DNA from: Anarhynchus alexandrinus
Lineage: Eukaryota; Chordata; Aves; Charadriiformes; Charadriidae
DNA length: 64,000 nt
Reading direction: 5' to 3'
Assembly: GCA_008711295.1 (NCBI GenBank)
Contig: VUYV01000226.1
Span: forward strand, 464,396 to 528,395
Part shown: positions 59,001-64,000 of the stretch, one piece after another
How the letters are laid out: each line of letters opens with the position of its first letter
How positions within the stretch are numbered: position 1 is the stretch's first letter
The notes under the pieces: generated by a model
Databases searched by the model: none
Seen by the model: only the letters and a program-made list of their open reading frames with translations
Told to the model about the DNA's origin: nothing
Position numbers and translations under genes: made by a program

Positions 59001-62000
59001 TCTTTTTTCATGTAAATTGTAACTCTTCAAATACTGGCAGTGGGAGTTATTTTCATTACCATATTTTCACCGGCTGTAATTAGTCCAGTAGGAGGATTAT
59101 TCTCTCTTTTATCATTAATAAGAGAGAAAAGATGCCTGGCACGACCCAGAAACGGCTCAAAGCCCAGATCTCATGGGCATCGTGTGCCTGGAGTTCATTT
59201 TCAAGCTGCCTTTGCCCAGCCTGGACTCAGGCAACCTGAAAAGCCCATTTCTCCCGTGGTCACAATCGCATCTTCCTAGGAGGGGTCCTGTGCCATCTTG
59301 TGGCCACTGCGAAAACAGAGGTAAACAACCAAATTTAATAAAAACCCCTGCTGCTGGCTGCAGCCCCAGCCCCTGGCCCCCACCTCGCACAGCAAAAGCG
59401 CAGCGTGGCAGCGAAATAGGCTTTTTTTTTAATAAAATGAAAAAGAGAATTGAAGTGAAATCAGATGTGCTTCTGCTTGAAATACGTCTTGAATTTACCT
59501 CTGACTTATACCCGAAAACGTATGCCAAATGCCTTACAAGAAGGGGTCGAGCGAGTCCACGGGGTGCCCCCAGCACCCACACGTGCACCACAGCCCCCCG
59601 GCAGCAGGCAGGGCGAGAGGTGCTCCCACCCAGAGCACAGGGGCATCACCAGCAAAACTCACAAATCACCAGCTCACATGCATAACAGAGCTCTCGTTTT
59701 ATATAAATTAATCCTAAATCAAGGTGGGCAGATGCAAAGATCTCAGGACAAGCATGTTATTTCTTTATTCACCTCAGGAAGGATGGAAAAGATCTCTAGC
59801 AGAAAAGCAGTGATGAAGCAGAGAGAGAAACCATTGGGACTACACGGATTTATTGTTTTTTTCTCCCAGCAAAGACTGGTGGAAAATGTTTTTGCTGCTC
59901 TCGGCAGGTGCTTCTGCTGCTGCCCCAGTGCCCAAATGCCACCCTGCTCCTCGCCAGGTACCAGCTTGAGCCCAGCTCTGAAACCTTCCAAGACATAAAT
60001 ATGCATTGTAAAAACTATATATTACACTGTCTCTGCAGAGCAGGGGAGAAAAGGATGACTTGTCCCATGTTCACATCCCCTCTGGCACAGCCACCCCCTT
60101 CCCGGGGTAGGGACCGCTGGTGGCTGCAGCAGCACGGGTGTCCCCCGGCCAGCTGTGACTCCCCCCTACACACACTTACCCTCCCTGGGGCCCGCTTGCA
60201 CCCAGGCAGCAGGTCCTGTAGGGCAAGGCATCCCTGCACGGTGCCACAGAGAGCTGCTGCTGGCCCTGGCTCTGAGAAATCCCTGCATCTTACTGAATTC
60301 AGGGCTGCAAAAGTTACAGTTTTTGCAAGCAGCTCTTCCAAGCTGCAGCCTGTCCTCCACGCATTGACTGGTGAGACTCTGCTGTTAAGCCAGAAGCAGA
60401 AGCTCTTTTTTTTTGTGAACAACTGACATTTCAATTTTTTTAACTTGAATTTATCCTTCCTGAAACATCCCCAAAGAGCTGTCGTGAAGATAAATGCGTT
60501 TAACATTGCTAATACCTTTCTTCTGCCTTCGAAATCCAAAACCTGCTCCGCAAAGGAACTTCAGCGCCTTGATATTTCCATCCAGCTGAAAATCAACAAG
60601 CTGCAGGCTCTCAGGGAGCATACCTAAATAGATTTCTGTGCCATCAAGTTCCCAAGTCAATGACAAGAATAGAATTTAGGAAAGTAAGTCCCATGGGCTA
60701 TATTGTAGTGGGATGTGATCATGGTATTAGAATAGCCAGGGATGCAGACTGGACCCCCAAAATGAGAGCAACTGAGGATGCTCGGCCACAGGTCCTACAC
60801 AGGCAGCTCAGTTTTCCACTTCTGCAAAGTGCAAAATGCTCCTTTGCTATTTTTATGCCTTGCCTAAACCTCTCATTCCCTTGCTTTCCTCTTTGCTTAC
60901 TATTTAATGCAGCAAAGGGACTCGGCATCTCATTTGCAGGAAAGGTGCTGCGCAGCAGCACATTCGTTGATTTGATCATCTGGGAACTTGGCCGAAATTG
61001 CACAGCTGCTGGGGAAACCTGTTTCTCCTCTGAAAGGTAGGAATTACCTAGAAATAAACATGAAATATTAAGAGATGTTTTTAATGGATTTACCTTCCAG
61101 AATACAGTTCCACATCCAATATATTCTTTTGTTGGGTTTTGTTTTAGTAGCGAGTGAAAATTCCTATTCCACAATATTCACCTAGAAAAATCACATCACT
61201 TAAAATGAAATGGTCAGTTCAAAGCATGTCTGTATTATCAAAATGATTATTGTCAAATGGGCTGAAGTGTCTCAGACCTTTCGGCTTTATTGCCACCGGA
61301 GGCTGCAGCCTCTTTTCGTCTCTAATCAATGTTCCCTTTAAGAGATACACAGGTCCTGAATTTTACTTATATTAATGTTTATTTTACTTCTATTAATATT
61401 AATAATCATATTACAGTTTCCACGCAGGTCATGCAGATTATGTAGCGTTCCTGAGCATCCAACAAGCCAGCCACACGTGAACTCTGCCTATCATCTTCAT
61501 CATTTGTGCTTGCAAAGCTCCTTGCCTGCCTGCACAGGCGGTGCCCTCCGTGAGAAGCCCACCCTGCGCGCTGCGGCTAACTACACAGGCAGGGGCATGC
61601 GAATCTTGGGACGAATCAGACTTTTTTTATAAAAGCAGACAGAAACTTGCTTTCTATGTCCCCTCCCCCCCCCAAAAAAAAATAGACCCATCAGCAATAA
61701 TTATTGAGATCTATCTGAAGGGAGGTGGCAGGATTTTATCACCCTCTAGCGCCCAGTATCAGCCTTTGGGAGGCTGTGCCCTCAGGGACAGAGATAAATG
61801 CTACAAACACCTTAACCTTCATCAGGACTTCACTTTGGCCCTGTCTATCTGATGAAATAACTAGAGTTTTACAACCATAGCACATAAGCACAATAAAACC
61901 ATACAGAGGTTTCTTTTTTTTCAATTACATTTGAGAATCAGATCCTTTCCATCCTTATTTTTTATAGGTAACCCAACTGCCTGCTTTGTGCTGCCTGCCC

Positions 62001-62600
62001 AGTTACATTCTTGGTCTTCAGGAATGCTGATAAGAAGACAACAGGACTCTGCTGGACTGTGTCCATCCTTAACCCAACCTTAGCATCCCAGAGAGAAGGC
62101 AAGAGGCAGCCAGCTCTCCCAAAGTCCGTATTTTCGCTTTTTTAAAAAATACCTTGAAATGTCATTACAAGCAGAGACACTCTGAACTACCTCCTCCTCA
62201 TAATAAACAACAAATAAGAAGAGGAAAAAAGGAGAGGAAAAAAAAATCCCCCTTCATGCCCTCCTTTTCAGTACTAAGCAACTAAGCAGGAAATGAGACA
62301 AATTCCCTTTTTATTTGCAAACATAGAGAAAAATCTTCTTACGAGCAGACCAGTGTGTTCCCCCACACCCCAGGACAGCACATTAAGACAGCAGACAACG
62401 CTCTCCTTTCCAAGGGGTGGGATACATCCAGAACCTGGCTCTGTCACAGGAAGTGCCCTATAGATTTTAAGAGATTTTAATTGATAAGAAACAATTTATT
62501 CCGTGGCTCGTTGGCAGTTCAAGCTTTACCTTTTCTGTGAATGACAGGAGCTTCTAGATCAGCCCATGCTCTTCACAGCTTTACTCTGAAAGGCTCTGTC
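50100..62600. other. Gene-poor stretch with conserved-looking AT-rich blocks
   Basis: About 12.5 kb with no convincing exon. Short AT-rich, TAAT-containing blocks that look like non-coding regulatory DNA occur near 52.85-53.13, 53.93-54.13, 57.55-58.12 and 58.98-59.15 kb. Frames up to 177 codons at 59.1-60.5 kb overlap on both strands and match nothing known. Confidence 0.45.
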
Positions 62601-62654
62601 TGGCGGAGCTGAGACGTACACCACTTTGTGCTGTAGTTATGTATGTTCTGCATT

Positions 62655-62705
62655 TCATAGAATCACAGAATTCTGTGATTCTATGACAATTCTATGATTC
62701 TATGA
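62655..62705. repeat. CR1-tail octamers arranged as a 32-bp perfect palindrome
   Basis: Bases 62655-62686 form a perfect inverted repeat centred on GAATTC. It is built from a minus-strand CR1 tail (TCATAGAATCACAGAATT) meeting its plus-strand mirror. Further ATTCTATG octamers follow to about 62705. Similar about 41-bp sequences flank it on both sides (62616-62656 and 62709-62749; both contain TAGTTATGTA and TTCTGCATTTCA). Confidence 0.8.
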
Positions 62706-63220
62706 TTTTATACATCACTTAGCGCTATAGTTATGTACATTCTGCATTTCATGTAACTCGATGCCTAAACACAGACAGCTCTTTTGTTCTGATTAATTTG
62801 TATCCCCCGCTTTGCAGCAGCTCCTTGAACTATGAGACCTCACTCATTAGTGAGATCCCCCCAGCCCGGCCTCTGCTCCACGGAGGTCTCCAAGCAGCAG
62901 CCGCGGGCGCAGCGCAAGGGCAGGACAGCACTGAAGGACGCTCTCCCCCCGCCCGCAGCGCAGCAGCCGCTCCGTGCCAGGCTGGGCTCCCCCGGGCCGC
63001 CTTCCTGACCCACACCTGTGATGAGGTCGCGCCCGGTCTCAGCCCTCCGGGCTGAGCGGGGAGAGGAGCCAGCAGCTGACGGCCGCACGGTGGAGCGCGG
63101 TGGGCACCAACCCTTGAGCCTAACGAAGCAGAAACCCCCGCCCGGCGCGGCGGGACCGGCGGAGGCTGCTGGCAGGGGGGAGTGAGCTGCAATGCCCGGT
63201 GCGGCGGGACCCCTGCCGGG

Positions 63221-63511
63221 ATGCCGGTGCCCTCCGCGGCCGGTGCCCGCGGCCCGGGGCCGTGCCTGAGCCCGTCGGGGTGGCTGGCGGCGGTGGTGTG
63301 CCTGGGCACGGTGGGCAGCCTGGGCTTCTGCAGCAACCTGCTGGTGCTGCTGCTCTTCTGGCGCTACCGGGGGCTGCGCTCCCCCATCAACCTGCTGCTC
63401 CTCAACATCGCCGTCAGCGACCTGCTGGTCTGCGCCCTGGGCACCCCTCTGGGGCTGGTGGCCGCCGTCGCCCGGGGCCGGGGGTCGCCGGGGATCGCCT
63501 GCGCCTGGCAC
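63221..63511 (+). CDS. Opsin, TMT/encephalopsin group, first coding exon (partial)
   Basis: A GPCR N-terminus of 97 codons starts at the ATG at 63221 (MPVPSAAGARGPGP). The frame is open further upstream only from a GTG at 63182. TM1 spans about residues 20-46 (GWLAAVVCLGTVGSLGFC) with Asn1.50 at 39, followed by LFWRYRGLRSPINLLLLNIA. TM2 has Asp2.50 at 67 in SDLLVC, and Cys94 fits the ECL1/TM3 disulfide cysteine in CAWH. LRSPIN-LLLLNI-SDLLVC is the pattern of teleost-multiple-tissue opsins and close to encephalopsin, so a light-sensing Gi-type receptor is likely. The retinal lysine lies in TM7, outside the window. Similarity stops at an N (63512), where about 10-20 codons and the splice donor normally follow. 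Confidence 0.7.
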
Positions 63512-63512
63512 N
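63512..63512. other. Single undetermined base, probably a collapsed gap
   Basis: One N interrupts the opsin exon in a very G+C-rich tract. The sequence right after it is neither opsin-like in any frame nor preceded by a donor, so the N probably stands for missing sequence and not for one ambiguous base. Confidence 0.7.
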
Positions 63513-64000
63513 CCCAGCAGTGTGTGCATGGGGGTGCCGGTCCGGGTGCGAGCAGGGCATGTGGGACGGGGCGCTCGTTGGTCTGGGGGGAGCAGCTCCC
63601 CAAGGATGCACAGGGCGTGGGGTTGGGGTCAAACTTGCCCAACTGCAGTTGCTTTTCTGGAAAAAGCTCATAAGCCACCAGGCAGCGTTAAGTACGAGTC
63701 CTCTGTCAGGCTGCAAAGTGCATGTTTCTCGCAGTTACTGAAGAGCTCCACAAACTTAAGAGAATGAAAACAGGGGAGGCAGCTCAGACCCTCAAGAGCT
63801 GCGATTTCTCCAAAATCTCCTGGCTTTCAGACGTGACCCCAGGTCCTGGCTGCGGGAACGGGCAGCGCTGGGCAGGCCAGGCCAGCGTTGCACACCCCAG
63901 GGCAGCGGGAGCGCGGTGGGGGCAGACGAGCCCCGGGATGCTGCCATGCAGGGCGGCTGCCATGCGGGTGCAGAGGGACCCCGGGAGCAGCCCAGCCCAG
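63513..64000. other. Presumed first intron of the opsin gene
   Basis: No frame continues TM3 of an opsin (a GF-NS-x-GIVS-type segment is absent), and no other gene is evident. Later opsin exons are expected to the right of the window. Confidence 0.5.

Larger units (their letters stand above)
62860..63620. promoter_or_regulatory. CpG-rich promoter region of the opsin gene
   Basis: G+C content and CpG density rise sharply from about 62.86 kb (GCCGCGGGCGCAGCGC and CGCCCGGCGCGGCGGGACCG) and remain high through the opsin first exon, in contrast with AT-rich DNA upstream. This is typical of a vertebrate CpG-island promoter. No TATA box was recognised. Confidence 0.6.

Noticed and set aside
59173..60539. 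Overlapping frames of 144-177 codons on both strands
   Set aside because: All look like composition-driven open frames, with no motif, no strand preference and no recognisable homolog.
63182..63220. Upstream start for the opsin at 63182
   Set aside because: It is a GTG codon. The ATG at 63221 is the first usable start and gives a normal opsin N-terminus.
1..64000. CRISPR arrays, bacterial operons, tRNA or rRNA genes
   Set aside because: Nothing resembling regularly spaced repeats, ribosomal RNA or a tRNA cloverleaf was seen; the sequence is vertebrate nuclear DNA.

Overview
The window is vertebrate, almost certainly avian, nuclear DNA, most likely from a non-galliform (neoavian) bird. The evidence is several CR1 LINE copies in both orientations with the typical short octamer-repeat tails, a solo ERVL-type LTR with TGTCGTGG...CCACGACA ends of a kind common in neoavian genomes, an ERVK-type LTR, spliced intron-bearing genes, and a CpG-rich first exon. 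Most of the sequence is intergenic or intronic and does not code for protein.

The core of the window (about 19.9-36.7 kb) is a head-to-tail cluster of GPR35-type class A GPCR genes, all on the minus strand. There are three intact single-coding-exon receptors (19957-20883, 29827-30774, 35653-36585) and one broken copy (27545-28112) lying between the first and second. Each intact gene has a convincing splice acceptor 12-37 bp upstream of its ATG, so each appears to carry at least one upstream non-coding (or N-terminally extending) exon that I cannot place. The copies differ at ligand-pocket and scaffold positions. Only the 20 kb copy keeps the arginine aligned with human GPR35 Arg100 (3.36); the other two have Met. 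The 30 kb copy also has Thr at the nearly invariant Asn1.50.

The left third (1-19.9 kb) holds a CR1 copy at the extreme left end, an ERVK-like LTR (about 4.4-5.0 kb, minus), a small CR1 (7.2-7.6 kb, minus), a solo ERVL LTR with 5-bp target duplication (10807-11402), and a few isolated exon-like or promoter-like signals on the plus strand (1550-1622, 5680-6623, 8199-8405) that I cannot assign to a gene.

At 33.7-34.0 kb is a second CR1 of the same young subfamily as the one at position 1, followed by a 41-bp tail-only CR1 fragment. An older, long CR1 occupies 41.5-42.8 kb on the minus strand. A 336-N assembly gap (43706-44041) is flanked on both sides by a near-identical 1258-bp direct repeat, probably a false duplication at the gap.

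From 45.3 to 62.6 kb I see no convincing gene, only AT-rich, conserved-looking non-coding stretches and weak ORFs. The right end (62.85-63.6 kb) is a CpG-rich promoter region with the first coding exon of an opsin of the TMT/encephalopsin group on the plus strand. This exon is interrupted by a single N at 63512, after which opsin similarity stops, so bases are probably missing there.
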